Assembly: GCA_964647785.1 (NCBI GenBank) | Contig: CAZYJD010000005.1 | Location: forward strand, 1 to 50,906 | From: CAZYJD01 sp964647785 | Lineage (GTDB): Bacteria; Bacteroidota; Bacteroidia; NS11-12g; UBA9320 | Length of the DNA stretch: 50,906 nucleotides | Direction of reading: 5' to 3' | In this document: positions 16,752 to 26,959 of the stretch, piece after piece | Layout of the letters: the number at the start of each line of letters is the position of its first letter | How positions within the stretch are numbered: position 1 is the first letter of the stretch | Program-made: the position numbers and the translations under genes | Notes under the pieces: generated by a model | What the model was told of the DNA's origin: nothing | Databases searched by the model: none | Seen by the model: only the letters and a program-made list of their open reading frames with translations

Positions 16752-17732
16752 TTAATCTTTCTTTTTGCTGTCTTTTGGTGTTTTGGAAATGCTCTCACGC
16801 ATATCGGTATCCGCCTCAATATTTTTCATGCGATAATAATCCATGATTCCAAGGTTACCCGTTCTGAAGGCTTCAGCCATTGCGAGGGGTATTTCAGCTT
16901 CTGCAAGAATCACTTTCGCACGGGCCTCTTGCGCTTTTGCTTTCATTTCCTGTTCAGCAGCTACCGCCATGGCTCTTCGCTCCTCTGCCTTGGCATTGGC
17001 CACTTTGAGGTCAGCTTCTGCCTGATCAGCCTGAAGGGTCGCACCTATGTTTTTTCCGATATCAATATCTGCAATGTCAATCGACAGAATTTCAAAAGCA
17101 GTACCCGCATCGAGACCTTTGGCCAAAACAACCTTTGAAATTTTATCGGGATTTTCCAGAACCAGTTTGTGGTCAATCGAAGAACCTATACTCGTAACGA
17201 TCCCCTCACCTACCCTGGCCAGAATGGTTTCTTCACCTGCACCACCCACCAGCTGGTGGATATTTGCCCGAACCGTAACACGCGCTTTGGCAATGAGCTG
17301 GATACCATCCTTGGCCACAGCCGCAACCGGTGGGGTATTTACAACTCTAGGATTTACAGAAAGCTGAACCGCATCTGAAACATCTCTACCTGCAAGGTCA
17401 ATGGCCGTTGCCATATTGAAATTCAATGGAATGTTGGCCTTATCGGCAGATATGAGTGCCCTGATCACATTGTTCACATTTCCACCCGCCAGATAATGCG
17501 TCTCGACATCATTGATGGTTACCTTCAGACCGGCTTTGGTGGCATTGATCATCGCATTTACGATCAAAGAAGGAGGCACCTTTCTGATGCGCATCAGAAC
17601 GAGTTGCAGAATACTGACCCTCACCCCCGAAACAACGGCAGTAAACCAGAGATTTACAGGAATGAAGTAGAAGAAAACAACAATTCCGACAATGACAGCC
17701 AGAATCAGTACAATAAAAATTAAGGGTTCCAT
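16752..17732 (-). CDS. floA: Flotillin-like protein FloA
   Basis: This 326-residue protein belongs to the FloA (UPF0365) family, which organises functional membrane microdomains and influences membrane fluidity and secretion. An N-terminal hydrophobic hairpin (FIVLILAVIVGIVVFFYFIP, residues 5-24) anchors it, followed by an SPFH-like domain with MINATKAGLKVTINDVETHYLAGGNV. A helical EA-rich segment follows (QADQAEADLKVANAKAEERR to EAEIPLAMAEAF, about 229-303), typical for oligomerisation. The start ATG abuts the stop of nfeD, its usual partner, so the two form one operon. Length and domain order are those of the family. Confidence 0.95.
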   Translation of the reverse strand: MEPLIFIVLILAVIVGIVVFFYFIPVNLWFTAVVSGVRVSILQLVLMRIRKVPPSLIVNAMINATKAGLKVTINDVETHYLAGGNVNNVIRALISADKANIPLNFNMATAIDLAGRDVSDAVQLSVNPRVVNTPPVAAVAKDGIQLIAKARVTVRANIHQLVGGAGEETILARVGEGIVTSIGSSIDHKLVLENPDKISKVVLAKGLDAGTAFEILSIDIADIDIGKNIGATLQADQAEADLKVANAKAEERRAMAVAAEQEMKAKAQEARAKVILAEAEIPLAMAEAFRTGNLGIMDYYRMKNIEADTDMRESISKTPKDSKKKD

Positions 17733-18197
17733 TTATGATGTTTTTTTAACGATTATACGATTATTTTCGATTTTGAGCACTTCTACCTCCTGATGGGTAT
17801 CGATCACTTCACCTTGCGTAGCTACCTCAACCCGCAGACCGGAGATAAATGCATTGCCTGATGGCCTAAGTGCAGAAAGGGTCATCCCGCGATCGCCAAT
17901 TTTGATTCGATCCTCTTCAATGACATTGACCCTACCGGTGATTTGATCTTTGCTTGCCATGCGATCCCATATGCCGGATTTAAGTGCAAAACCCACCATG
18001 AACAAACTGAGTACAGCGGTCCCGCCGAGCACCCATCCGCCTGCTGTTGTGCCATAAGCATCAAAAGTCATATACACGGCCACCAGCATACATAGCAAGC
18101 CAAAACTTCCAACGACGATACCCGGGGTAATCAGCAGCTCTACTAGTAAAAGCAGAAAACCAATGAGCAATAAAATAATGATGGCTGCAAGCGTCAT
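17733..18197 (-). CDS. NfeD family membrane protein
   Basis: This 154-residue NfeD1b-type short protein has about three membrane helices in the first half: IIILLLIGFLLLLVELLITPG, then SFGLLCMLVAVYMTF, then WVLGGTAVLSLFMVGFAL. A C-terminal OB-fold (about residues 90-150, with GMTLSALRPSGNAFISGLRVEV and HQEVEVLKIENNRIIVKK) follows. NfeD proteins act with flotillins at the membrane, and the protein ends one base before the floA start codon. The serine protease domain found in long NfeD proteins is absent, as expected for the short class. Confidence 0.92.
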   Translation of the reverse strand: MTLAAIIILLLIGFLLLLVELLITPGIVVGSFGLLCMLVAVYMTFDAYGTTAGGWVLGGTAVLSLFMVGFALKSGIWDRMASKDQITGRVNVIEEDRIKIGDRGMTLSALRPSGNAFISGLRVEVATQGEVIDTHQEVEVLKIENNRIIVKKTS

Positions 18198-18255
18198 GTT
18201 TCAAAGATGAGCAATAATACCACAATATGCATTGTGAATCATTGAACTTCTTTTG

Positions 18256-18274
18256 ATCTGATGAAATATCAGAT
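18256..18274. other. Perfect hairpin between gcvP and nfeD
   Basis: A 7-bp inverted repeat (ATCTGAT / ATCAGAT) encloses GAAAT. It lies downstream of gcvP and upstream of nfeD on the same strand. There is no T-tract on the minus strand after it, so a terminator role is uncertain. Confidence 0.3.
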
Positions 18275-18321
18275 GAAAGGATGCTTCCTACAGGACATTG
18301 GCTCCTGCAGAGTTATCTCAA

Positions 18322-21189
18322 TTATTCCGAAGCATACGCCTCCATCGGCAAACAGGCACATACCAGGTTTCTGTCGCCGTAGGTGTTGTCTACCCTGCTC
18401 ACTGAAGGCCAGAACTTGAATTCCGACAGGAAAGGAAGCGGATAGGCTGCGGTTTGACGGCTGTAGGTGTGATTCCACTCATCGGCCGTAACGTGCTTTG
18501 CTGTGTGCGGTGCGTTTTTAAGGGGATTATCCTCTTGGGTATACACACCGTCTTCAATGGCTCTGATTTCTTCGCGGATAGAGATGAGGGCATCACAGAA
18601 ACGGTCCAATTCTTCTTTGGTTTCACTTTCAGTAGGCTCGATCATCATGGTTCCTGCCACCGGGAACGATACAGTTGGAGCGTGATAACCATAGTCCATT
18701 AAACGCTTGGCAATGTCTTCAACCTGCACTCCGGTTGTTTGCTTGTACCCACGGGTATCGATGATCATTTCATGAGCCACCGTGTTGTTTTTACCGCTGT
18801 AAAGGGTATCGTAATGACCTTTCAAACGTGCACGCAAGTAGTTGGCATTGAGAATGGCTGTTTCAGTTGCCTTTTTCAAACCATCAGGCCCCATCATTTT
18901 GATGTAGGCATAAGAAATTACCAAAATACTTGTGCTACCAAAAGGTGCAGCAGAAATTGAGCTCATGGCGTGTTCACCGCCGGTTTGCACTTCGCAGTGA
19001 CCTGGAAGGTAAGGAACCAAATGTTTGGCTACACAGATCGGGCCCATACCCGGTCCTCCCCCACCATGAGGAATGCAGAAAGTTTTGTGCAAATTCAAAT
19101 GGCATACGTCTGCACCGATGAGTCCGGGACTTGTGAGTCCTACCTGTGCATTCATATTGGCGCCATCCATATACACCTGGCCACCACAATCGTGTATCAG
19201 CTGAGTGATTTCCCTGATATTTTCTTCATAAACCCCATGGGTTGAAGGATAGGTTACCATTAAAGCCGCCAGATTATCGCGATGGAGTTCTGCTTTTTTC
19301 TTTAGGTCTTCAAATTCAATATAACCCTCATCATCGCAAGCCACCACAACCACCTTCATTCCTGCCATCACGGCGCTGGCGGGGTTGGTTCCATGGGCAG
19401 AAGAGGGAATCAAAGCAATGTTTCTATGTCCCTGACCGGTTTGACGGAAATACTCTCTGATTACCATTAAACCGGCGTATTCTCCCTGTGCTCCTGAATT
19501 GGGTTGCAGGCTAATACCTGCAAAGCCGGTAATTTCTACCAGATCCTGACTTAATTCATTAAGCATTTGGGTGTATCCTGCTGCCTGATCGATCGGAACA
19601 AATGGATGAAGCTGGTTCATCTCGGGCCATGTTACAGGGATCATTTCAGTGGTTGCGTTCAGTTTCATGGTACAGCTTCCGAGGCTGATCATGCTGTGAA
19701 CCATTGAAAGATCTTTGCTTTCCAGTCTCTTGATATAGCGCACCATTTCATGCTCTGTATGGTACGAATTAAACACCGGGTGGGTCAGATAAAGCGATGT
19801 TCTCTGCAATTCTGTCTCCCAGTTTAGACTCACATGTTCTTCGCTGAAAGAATAGGCTTCACCTTTGGCTTCCGCAAATATTTTTAGAATTTCCTCAACA
19901 TCTTCTATCCTGGTGGTTTCATCCAGAGAAATACCAATGCCACTTTGGGTGTAACGGAAATTCACACCTGCATCCAAGGCTTTTTGACGAAGGGGACTTT
20001 GATTGCTATCTGGCAATTCGACAAAAAGCGTATCGAAATAAGCCGTGTTTTTCTGTATGTAACCCAATTTTTGCAAGTTGAGTTCAAGCAATCGCGTCAA
20101 GCCATGCACGCGCTCTGCAATGGCACGCAAGCCAGAGGGGCCGTGATAAACAGCGTACATGCTGCTCATGATGGCCAACAACACCTGAGCAGTACAAATA
20201 TTGGAAGTGGCTTTATCGCGGCGGATGTGTTGCTCACGGGTCTGAAGAGCCATACGGAGAGCAGGATTGCCATCAGCATCTACCGATACGCCTATGATGC
20301 GCCCCGGGATGTTTCGCTTGAAATTTTCATGCGTGGCAAAAAATGCAGCGTGGGGTCCGCCATAGCCCATGGGCACACCAAAGCGCTGGGTATTTCCTAC
20401 CACTGCATCAGCTCCGAGTTCACCCGGAGGAGTGAGCAGACTGAGCGCCAAAATATCGGCTGCAAATACCACCAAAACGCCTGTGTCATGTGCTTTTTTT
20501 ACAAAATCACCAAAGTATGTAATTTGTCCATTTTGATCCGGATATTGCAGAAGGGCACCGAAATATGATTCATCCAGATTCACTTCTTCCGGATTGGCAA
20601 CCACCAGTTCTATTCCCACCGGTGTTGCTCGGGTTTTCAGCACTTCAAGGGTTTGTGGAAACACCCCTTCTGCCACAAAAAATCGGTTGCCCTGATCTTT
20701 CTTCTTGGATGCGTGGAACATGTGCATGGCTTCAGCTGCTGCTGTTCCTTCATCGAGAAGAGATGCGTTGGCAATTTCCATGCCTGTTAAATCCATCACC
20801 ATGGTCTGGAAATTCAACAAGGCCTCGAGACGGCCCTGGGCTATTTCCGCCTGATATGGGGTGTATTGGGTGTACCATCCCGGATTTTCCAGAATGTTTC
20901 TGAGTATTACACCCGGGGTATGGGTGTTGTAATATCCCTGACCGATATAGCTTTTAAAGACTTTGTTTTTAGCAGCCATGGCTTTCATCATTTTCAGAAA
21001 CTCTTGTTCCGAAATGGCGGGTGCAACCTTTAAATCGCCCTCCATCCGAATGGAAGGCGGAATGGTTTTATTGATCAGCGATTCTACCGATGGTTCACCA
21101 ATAGCTTTGAGGATTTCCTTTTCAGCCAGATCATCCACGCTGTTGTGGCGGTTGGCAAAAGACTCTTTGTAACGTACATTCAGGGCCAT
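18322..21189 (-). CDS. gcvP: Glycine dehydrogenase (decarboxylating), P protein
   Basis: GcvP is the pyridoxal-phosphate P protein of the glycine cleavage system. It decarboxylates glycine and passes the aminomethyl group to lipoyl-GcvH. At 955 residues it is the fused single-chain type with two homologous halves. The first half has GPHAAFFATHENFKR, and the second carries the PLP lysine in LNLHKTFCIPHGGGGPG (about Lys702). The N-terminal FANRHNSVDD and the middle MIPLGSCTMKLN-like segment (SLGSCTMKLNATTEM) are intact. It stands alone, with no gcvT or gcvH nearby, which is common in Bacteroidota. The ATG at 21189 gives MALNVRYKESFANRHN, a typical start. Confidence 0.97.
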   Translation of the reverse strand: MALNVRYKESFANRHNSVDDLAEKEILKAIGEPSVESLINKTIPPSIRMEGDLKVAPAISEQEFLKMMKAMAAKNKVFKSYIGQGYYNTHTPGVILRNILENPGWYTQYTPYQAEIAQGRLEALLNFQTMVMDLTGMEIANASLLDEGTAAAEAMHMFHASKKKDQGNRFFVAEGVFPQTLEVLKTRATPVGIELVVANPEEVNLDESYFGALLQYPDQNGQITYFGDFVKKAHDTGVLVVFAADILALSLLTPPGELGADAVVGNTQRFGVPMGYGGPHAAFFATHENFKRNIPGRIIGVSVDADGNPALRMALQTREQHIRRDKATSNICTAQVLLAIMSSMYAVYHGPSGLRAIAERVHGLTRLLELNLQKLGYIQKNTAYFDTLFVELPDSNQSPLRQKALDAGVNFRYTQSGIGISLDETTRIEDVEEILKIFAEAKGEAYSFSEEHVSLNWETELQRTSLYLTHPVFNSYHTEHEMVRYIKRLESKDLSMVHSMISLGSCTMKLNATTEMIPVTWPEMNQLHPFVPIDQAAGYTQMLNELSQDLVEITGFAGISLQPNSGAQGEYAGLMVIREYFRQTGQGHRNIALIPSSAHGTNPASAVMAGMKVVVVACDDEGYIEFEDLKKKAELHRDNLAALMVTYPSTHGVYEENIREITQLIHDCGGQVYMDGANMNAQVGLTSPGLIGADVCHLNLHKTFCIPHGGGGPGMGPICVAKHLVPYLPGHCEVQTGGEHAMSSISAAPFGSTSILVISYAYIKMMGPDGLKKATETAILNANYLRARLKGHYDTLYSGKNNTVAHEMIIDTRGYKQTTGVQVEDIAKRLMDYGYHAPTVSFPVAGTMMIEPTESETKEELDRFCDALISIREEIRAIEDGVYTQEDNPLKNAPHTAKHVTADEWNHTYSRQTAAYPLPFLSEFKFWPSVSRVDNTYGDRNLVCACLPMEAYASE

Positions 21190-21364
21190 GTGCTTTGATT
21201 AAAATGTTTGAAAAAATACAATATCAATGGATGCCGAATTGTTTTAAATGCACGGCATTTTATCAAACATTTTCAGCCAGATTATCCCATTCAAGTTTTC
21301 TTTCTATGAGAGATTTTCCGGTGCATAGAAATCGCCCCCGGCTACCATCGCGATGTGCTCTGAT

Positions 21365-22642
21365 TTAATAATTGTATTTGTCTTTCCAGCGGTTTTGGAG
21401 AAAAACACGGTTCTCATTTTCACGCTTGTTGGATGAAGGTTGATAAAACACTTTACCGCTAAGCTCTTCAGGCAGATATTCCTGATTGGCGAAGTGTCCC
21501 GGTGCATGGTGTGCGTACACATAATTTTCGCCATATCCCAATTGCTTCATCAGCTTGTTGGAGGCATTTCTCAAATGAAGTGGCACTGATAAATCGCCGC
21601 TGTTTCTCACTTCTTCGAGTGCTGCTCCAATGGCCATGTAAGAAGCATTACTTTTGGGCGAAGTTGCCAGATAAATGGCGGTTTGTGCAAGAACTATGCG
21701 CCCCTCGGGCATGCCAATTCGCTCAACAGCCATGAAACAATTATTGGCAATAACCAAGGCCGTAGGATTGGCCAATCCGATATCTTCCGATGCGAGTATG
21801 ATGAGCCTTCGGGCTATGAACTTGGGGTCCTCCCCTCCTTCAATCATTCGCGCGAGCCAATATACCGCTGCATTGGGATCGCTGCCGCGTATGGATTTAA
21901 TAAAGGCAGAAATGATATCATAATGTTGATCTCCGGAACGGTCATACATCGCAATGCGCTTTTGCAAACGCTCCAGAACCAGTGCATCAGTTATTTGAAG
22001 ATGCGCATCACGGCCAGCGACAATTTCTAGGTTATTGAGCAACTTTCTCGCATCTCCACCAGAGCATCGCAGCAACTCCGTCCATTCTTTCACAACGATC
22101 TTTCGGTTCTTTAAGAGCACATCTTCTGAAATTGCCCGTTCAACGAGTTTTTTCAAGGCTTCTTGCGGAAGCGACTCCAACACATAAACCTCACAACGCG
22201 ACAAAAGAGCCGCATTCACTTCAAAGCCGGGATTTTCAGTGGTGGCGCCAATGAGAGTCACCAAACCTTTTTCTACGGCCGCCAAAAGGGAATCTTGTTG
22301 AGATTTATTGAACCGATGTATTTCGTCGATAAAAAGGACGGCACCGCCTTTTCCCATGAATTGTGTGCGTGAAGCCTTATCAAGCACCTCTCGTACATCC
22401 TTCACTCCGCTGCTTACCGCACTGAGTTGATAAAATGGTTTATTCAGTTGATTGGCAATAATTCCTGCCAGTGTTGTTTTGCCTGTTCCGGGAGGTCCCC
22501 AGAGAATGATGGAAAACAATTGTCCGTCCTGCAAGGCCCTGAAAAGGGCTGTGCCTTGGCCTATAACTTTTTCCTGCCCGACAAAATCTTCGAGTTTGCG
22601 CGGACGCATGCGCTCTGCCAATGGAGTAGATGAACTTTCCAC
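21365..22642 (-). CDS. rarA: Replication-associated recombination protein A (RarA/MgsA)
   Basis: This 425-residue clamp-loader-like AAA+ ATPase acts at stalled replication forks. The N-terminus carries PLAERMRPRKLEDFVGQEKV, which forces the GTG start at 22642 because the first ATG lies inside this conserved motif. Walker A is GPPGTGKTT (residues 49-57) and Walker B is VLFIDEIHRF with Asp106 and Glu107. The sensor segment LIGATTENP and arginine-bearing LLSRCEVY follow. The C-terminal tetramerisation part includes SDPNAAVYWLARMIEGGEDP and YAHHAPGHFANQEYLPEEL. The order and length match the family. The next gene downstream on this strand is gcvP after 175 bp. Confidence 0.96.
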   Translation of the reverse strand: MESSSTPLAERMRPRKLEDFVGQEKVIGQGTALFRALQDGQLFSIILWGPPGTGKTTLAGIIANQLNKPFYQLSAVSSGVKDVREVLDKASRTQFMGKGGAVLFIDEIHRFNKSQQDSLLAAVEKGLVTLIGATTENPGFEVNAALLSRCEVYVLESLPQEALKKLVERAISEDVLLKNRKIVVKEWTELLRCSGGDARKLLNNLEIVAGRDAHLQITDALVLERLQKRIAMYDRSGDQHYDIISAFIKSIRGSDPNAAVYWLARMIEGGEDPKFIARRLIILASEDIGLANPTALVIANNCFMAVERIGMPEGRIVLAQTAIYLATSPKSNASYMAIGAALEEVRNSGDLSVPLHLRNASNKLMKQLGYGENYVYAHHAPGHFANQEYLPEELSGKVFYQPSSNKRENENRVFLQNRWKDKYNY

Positions 22643-22663
22643 GGTGGCAAATTAGTCGAAAAA

Positions 22664-23194
22664 TTAATCTGCTTTCAAAGCCTGCTCAACTTCTATCAGG
22701 CGGTCGACCTCATAACCGAGGTCAGCAGCCTTTTTACGCAATGCCTGATCAATGGTTGGATCGAGCTGTGGGCTGCGACTGAGAATCCACAAGTATTTTT
22801 TGGAAGGGCTTCCTATTAAAGCATAGGAGTAATGGGTTGTGTCCAGATCAAGTACCCAGTAATCGGCATAGAAGAAAGCAAAGAAGCTCACTTTTAACTT
22901 GCCGGGATCATCGGGATTGGGCTGCTTGGCTTTCCCTACTGCTTGCGATTTTTTTCCATTCAGGCCACCTTTGTATCCCTCATTAAGCACTTTAATTTTA
23001 CCATCTTCACGCAAGCTATAAGTTGCGGTAACCGCAGACAAGCCGCGTTCAAATGAATGATCGAAGCGCGCTATTTCATACCAAGTTCCCATGTACCTTT
23101 TGAGATCGAGATTCTCGACCGTTGGTTGTGAAGAATGAGAACGACATGCAAAAAGCAGGGGCATGATAGCAAAAAGAGCGAAGGTGATTTTCAT
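22664..23194 (-). CDS. blc: Outer-membrane lipoprotein of the lipocalin family (Blc-like)
   Basis: This 176-residue lipoprotein carries a lipobox LLFAC with the acylated cysteine at residue 17. It then has the lipocalin signature YMGTWYEIARFDHSFERG (about residues 34-51), with the conserved G-x-W. Blc-type bacterial lipocalins bind fatty acids or lysophospholipids at the outer membrane. The later motifs YWVLDLDTTHYSYALIGSPSKKYLWILSR agree with Blc. The gene ends 21 bp before the rarA start and may be cotranscribed with it. The start ATG gives a short basic n-region and a hydrophobic core. Confidence 0.92.
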   Translation of the reverse strand: MKITFALFAIMPLLFACRSHSSQPTVENLDLKRYMGTWYEIARFDHSFERGLSAVTATYSLREDGKIKVLNEGYKGGLNGKKSQAVGKAKQPNPDDPGKLKVSFFAFFYADYWVLDLDTTHYSYALIGSPSKKYLWILSRSPQLDPTIDQALRKKAADLGYEVDRLIEVEQALKAD

Positions 23195-23255
23195 GCCATA
23201 AATTTAAGAACAGAAGCGGCTAAAACAGAAGGCAACTGAGCAATATCAGTCGCAA

Positions 23256-24635
23256 CTATTTCACCCTCAGCTTTTGGCCAACATAAATATCTGGTCCTTT
23301 GAGGCCATTGAGCTCATATAGCTGTTCAGGGCTGATCTCATACATTTTGCAAATGCGATAAACGGTTTCACCCGGTTTCACCTCATGATAGACAACGGAT
23401 GTGTCTTCTTTGGATTTCGACGGTTGTGACCCTGAGGTGTTCAGCTGCTGAACATTTTTTTCAGCAGCCTCTTTATTCAGGTATATTTTCATCCCTATTT
23501 TCAGTTCAACGGCATTGATACGATTCCAAATGAGGAGGTCTTCTTCCAAGACATGATAGCGCTCTGCAATTCGATAGATGTTATCTCCTGCCTGAACAAT
23601 GTGGTATTCGGGAACATCTATTTTTTCAATTTGCGTCTTGGCATCTTCTTGCTCCGGAAGCTTTGATTTCACCTGATTGGGATTCACAAACTTCTGTTCT
23701 TCTTTTTGACTTTCTTCTGCTCGTATCACACTATCCGACGTTTGGGGTACATCCTCTTTATCTCGTTTTTTCTGCAAATACAACACTTCGCCGGGTTTGG
23801 GTTCCAGGCCGTTTTCCATCCTATTTTTTTTGTACAGGTGCTTCAATTTGATGCCATACATTTGGCTGATGTCATACATATTCTCACCCGCCTGAACAAG
23901 GTGCTCTTCTGCAGATCCCCGGCGTCTTTTGGGTTGTAGATAAACGATATCGCCGGCCTTGAGACTGCTGCCTTCCGGCAGATCGTTGTACTTGTAAATA
24001 TGGCGTTCGCGCAAGCCGTTTCTCTCAGCAATGCTTTGTGCGTTTTCTCCATCTTCGACATACACTGCGGGTATTTCATTGTTTTTAATCTGAACACGGG
24101 CCTGCGTTTGTTCCGGCAAAGGCAACAAATCAAGATGGTGCAGACTGTAGCGCTCAATGAGGTTGATCAGGATATTGGCATATTTTGGATTGGTGGCATA
24201 TCCCGCCTTTCTCAAGCCCTCTGCCCATGACTTGTAATCCGTTCGATCCAAGTCAAACAATGTTTGGTAACGCCAGTTGGATTTCAAGAATTCACTGTGA
24301 TCTTTATAGCTCTCAATGGCGCTGTTATAGGCTCTAAAGCATTCATTGGGGGCATCATCATCGGCATAAATGGTTCTTCCGGTCCAATCGCTCTTGCATT
24401 TTATACCGAAGTGATTGTTTCCTTCTCTTGCCAATCGGCTGTTTCCGCTGCTGCTTTCAAGGATACCCTGCGCCATGGTGATGCTGGCGGGCACTCCACT
24501 GCGATGCATTTCAATGACCGCAAAATCGCGATATTTCAAAATATAATCTTCCGGGCTATACTTATCCTGGGCCTGAGCAAGGGCAAGCAAAGAGCATAAG
24601 AAGACCATATAGAAGGAGCCGACCGTTCTTAACAT
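23256..24635 (-). CDS. Secreted glucosaminidase with four LysM domains
   Basis: This 459-residue exported protein contains a signal peptide (about residues 1-22) and a glucosaminidase domain of the FlgJ/LytG type (about 30-170). MAQGILESSSGNSRLA provides the catalytic Glu60, and NNHFGIKCKSDW is conserved. Four LysM repeats follow at about 190-238, 241-289, 345-393 and 413-459, each with a YxI or YxIxxxY core such as DNIYRIAERY. A charged linker separates repeats two and three. It should cleave or bind peptidoglycan in the periplasm. Its promoter is in the 176-bp region shared with the divergent DsbD-like gene. Confidence 0.9.
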   Translation of the reverse strand: MLRTVGSFYMVFLCSLLALAQAQDKYSPEDYILKYRDFAVIEMHRSGVPASITMAQGILESSSGNSRLAREGNNHFGIKCKSDWTGRTIYADDDAPNECFRAYNSAIESYKDHSEFLKSNWRYQTLFDLDRTDYKSWAEGLRKAGYATNPKYANILINLIERYSLHHLDLLPLPEQTQARVQIKNNEIPAVYVEDGENAQSIAERNGLRERHIYKYNDLPEGSSLKAGDIVYLQPKRRRGSAEEHLVQAGENMYDISQMYGIKLKHLYKKNRMENGLEPKPGEVLYLQKKRDKEDVPQTSDSVIRAEESQKEEQKFVNPNQVKSKLPEQEDAKTQIEKIDVPEYHIVQAGDNIYRIAERYHVLEEDLLIWNRINAVELKIGMKIYLNKEAAEKNVQQLNTSGSQPSKSKEDTSVVYHEVKPGETVYRICKMYEISPEQLYELNGLKGPDIYVGQKLRVK

Positions 24636-24811
24636 GTTGCAAAATTAGTTTGCAGGGCATCATTCGCTTCGATGATTTGTTCACCCTGTATACTTCTGTA
24701 AACGAAATGCGTGATGTCGAGCATTCAATTCAATGAAAGACACTTAATTGCCGTCAACAGACATGCCATTAACCATATTTCTCATTCTTTTGGCGTTATT
24801 TTGAGGCAGAA

Positions 24812-26956
24812 ATGCAATACATGACAAGATTTATTTACAGCATACTCGGTATAATTTTTCTGCTCAACAGCGCATACGCACAAATGATCCCACCTGCAGA
24901 TTGGAGTCATTCCTTTTCAAAGAAAGAGGTGATGGTGGGTGACTTTGTGGAGCTGGTATTTACTGCACCCGTACCAGAACCATATTACGTTTACAGCAAC
25001 GATTTCTTGTGTGAATTCGGTGCTGAACCGGCATCCTTTGCATTTGAAGAGAATGGCACCTACCAATTGGTGGGCAAGCCCATTCCTACGAACCCCAAGA
25101 AAAAGTTCGATGACATTTTTCAGTGCGATATTTCAATATTTAAGAAGAAAGCTGAATTCCGTCAAAAGCTAAGGGTGCTGAAAGAAAACTTCAGCATCAG
25201 TGGTGCCATGCATTACCAAATGTGTTCAGATGAAGCTTGTGTTCAACACGATTATGAGTTTGAGAATGCCAAACTCAAGGTCATGCCTTTGCAGGCATCA
25301 ATGGGCATTGATCAGGAGCCTGCAGCATCAACGACCGAGGAAGAACCCACCTCATCAGTATCGGATGACACCGCTCAAACATCACCGGAAGAAAGCCCGG
25401 CGAGCGCTGATAGTAACCCGAATGTTGAAAAGGTTGATTCATTGCAAAAAGGCCATGAAAGCTCCGAGAAAGAGGGCTTGCAAGACGATGAAACAACAGG
25501 ATTATCCATTTGGCGCATCTTCATTCTCGGGTTTCTCGGAGGATTTGCTGCATTGCTAACGCCTTGTGTTTTTCCGATCATACCATTAACTGTAAGTTTC
25601 TTTACCAAAAAAAGTAAAAGCAGGGCTGAAGGGATAAGCAATGGGGTGCTCTATGGGGTTTCCATCATCGTGATTTATGTGGCACTGGGTTATTTGGTAA
25701 CGGCCATTTTTGGCGCTGACACGCTTAATCAAATGTCGAGCAACGTTTGGTTCAACCTTTTCTTTTTTGTGCTGCTCATCATTTTTGGGATATCATTTCT
25801 TGGTGCGTTTGAAATCACCTTGCCAAGCAGTTGGGCCAATAAACTTGATGCCACTGCCGAAAAGAAAGGCGGCATTTTGGGAATATTTCTCATGGCTTTT
25901 GTGCTGAGTTTGGTCTCATTTTCTTGCACCGGCCCCATCATAGGCACCTTGCTCGTGCAAGCCGCAGTTTCTGGTGAAGTATTAGGTCCGGTAATGGGCA
26001 TGTTCGGCTTTGCACTCGCCCTGGCTTTACCATTTGGGCTTTTCGCAGCCTTTCCGGGATGGCTGAATACCTTGCCTAGAAGCGGTGGATGGCTCAATTC
26101 TGTGAAGGTCGTTCTAGGATTGTTGGAAATTGCCTTTGCGCTTAAATTCCTGTCAAATGTTGATTTGGCTTACCATTGGGGGATTCTCACACGAGAAGTT
26201 TTCATTGCCCTTTGGGTATCCATATTTGGCATTTTGGGCTTGTATTTGATTGGGAAAATCAGATTCTCGCACGACAGTCCTTTGGAGTTTGTGAGCATAG
26301 GGCGCGGTTTGATGGCCATTGTGGTTTTTGCCTTTGTGATTTATCTTGTTCCGGGTATGTTCGGCGCTCCTCTAAAACTGATCGGCGCATTTCCTCCACC
26401 GGATTTTTATACCGAAGGTTGGAAGCTTGGATCTGAGAAAGGCTCTGAAACAGGCTCCCTTGACAACACGCAGCGCGCCGAAGAATTGGCAGCAGGCATA
26501 GATCGCGAGCATTGCCCATTGGGGCTCCCTTGTTTTCATGACTATGAAACTGGCTTGGCCTATGCAAAAAAAGTAAACAAACCTGTGATGATTGACTTCA
26601 CCGGGTGGGCTTGTGTAAACTGCAGAAAAATGGAGAACAATGTTTGGTCAGATCCTGAAGTTTACCGCCGTCTTGAAAACGATTATGTCTTAATCTCACT
26701 GTATGTGGATGATAAGGCGAAACTTCCTGAAGGTGAGATTTATTATTCAGAGGTATTGAAGAAAAAAGTCAACACCGTGGGTCGGAAATGGACCGAGATG
26801 GAAGTGTCGCGTTACAACCGAAACTCTCAGCCCTATTATGTGCTGTTGGACCACAATGAAAAAGAATTAACAGAAGGGAAAGCATATGATCCGAGCATTG
26901 AAAATTTCATCGCCTTTCTCGATGCAGGTACTGAAGCCTTTGCCCAAAAACAATAG
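24812..26956 (+). CDS. dsbD: DsbD-like thiol:disulfide interchange protein
   Basis: This 714-residue membrane protein transfers electrons from cytoplasmic thioredoxin to periplasmic thiols. A signal peptide is followed by an N-terminal beta domain (about 24-150) with a cysteine pair in MHYQMCSDEACVQ. A long Ser/Glu/Pro-rich linker (about 158-225) leads to the CcdA-like membrane core of about eight helices. The redox cysteines there are Cys252 (LTPCVFP) and Cys372 (FSCTGP). The C-terminal thioredoxin domain carries GWACVNC with Cys601 and Cys604. All three redox pairs of the DsbD relay are therefore present. The following gmhA starts three bases after the stop. Confidence 0.92.
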   Translation: MQYMTRFIYSILGIIFLLNSAYAQMIPPADWSHSFSKKEVMVGDFVELVFTAPVPEPYYVYSNDFLCEFGAEPASFAFEENGTYQLVGKPIPTNPKKKFDDIFQCDISIFKKKAEFRQKLRVLKENFSISGAMHYQMCSDEACVQHDYEFENAKLKVMPLQASMGIDQEPAASTTEEEPTSSVSDDTAQTSPEESPASADSNPNVEKVDSLQKGHESSEKEGLQDDETTGLSIWRIFILGFLGGFAALLTPCVFPIIPLTVSFFTKKSKSRAEGISNGVLYGVSIIVIYVALGYLVTAIFGADTLNQMSSNVWFNLFFFVLLIIFGISFLGAFEITLPSSWANKLDATAEKKGGILGIFLMAFVLSLVSFSCTGPIIGTLLVQAAVSGEVLGPVMGMFGFALALALPFGLFAAFPGWLNTLPRSGGWLNSVKVVLGLLEIAFALKFLSNVDLAYHWGILTREVFIALWVSIFGILGLYLIGKIRFSHDSPLEFVSIGRGLMAIVVFAFVIYLVPGMFGAPLKLIGAFPPPDFYTEGWKLGSEKGSETGSLDNTQRAEELAAGIDREHCPLGLPCFHDYETGLAYAKKVNKPVMIDFTGWACVNCRKMENNVWSDPEVYRRLENDYVLISLYVDDKAKLPEGEIYYSEVLKKKVNTVGRKWTEMEVSRYNRNSQPYYVLLDHNEKELTEGKAYDPSIENFIAFLDAGTEAFAQKQ

Positions 26957-26959
26957 ACC

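Noticed and set aside
19945..20568. 207-residue open frame on the plus strand opposite gcvP
   Set aside because: It lies wholly antisense to a strongly conserved gene, has no family-like motif, and is explained by codon bias of gcvP.
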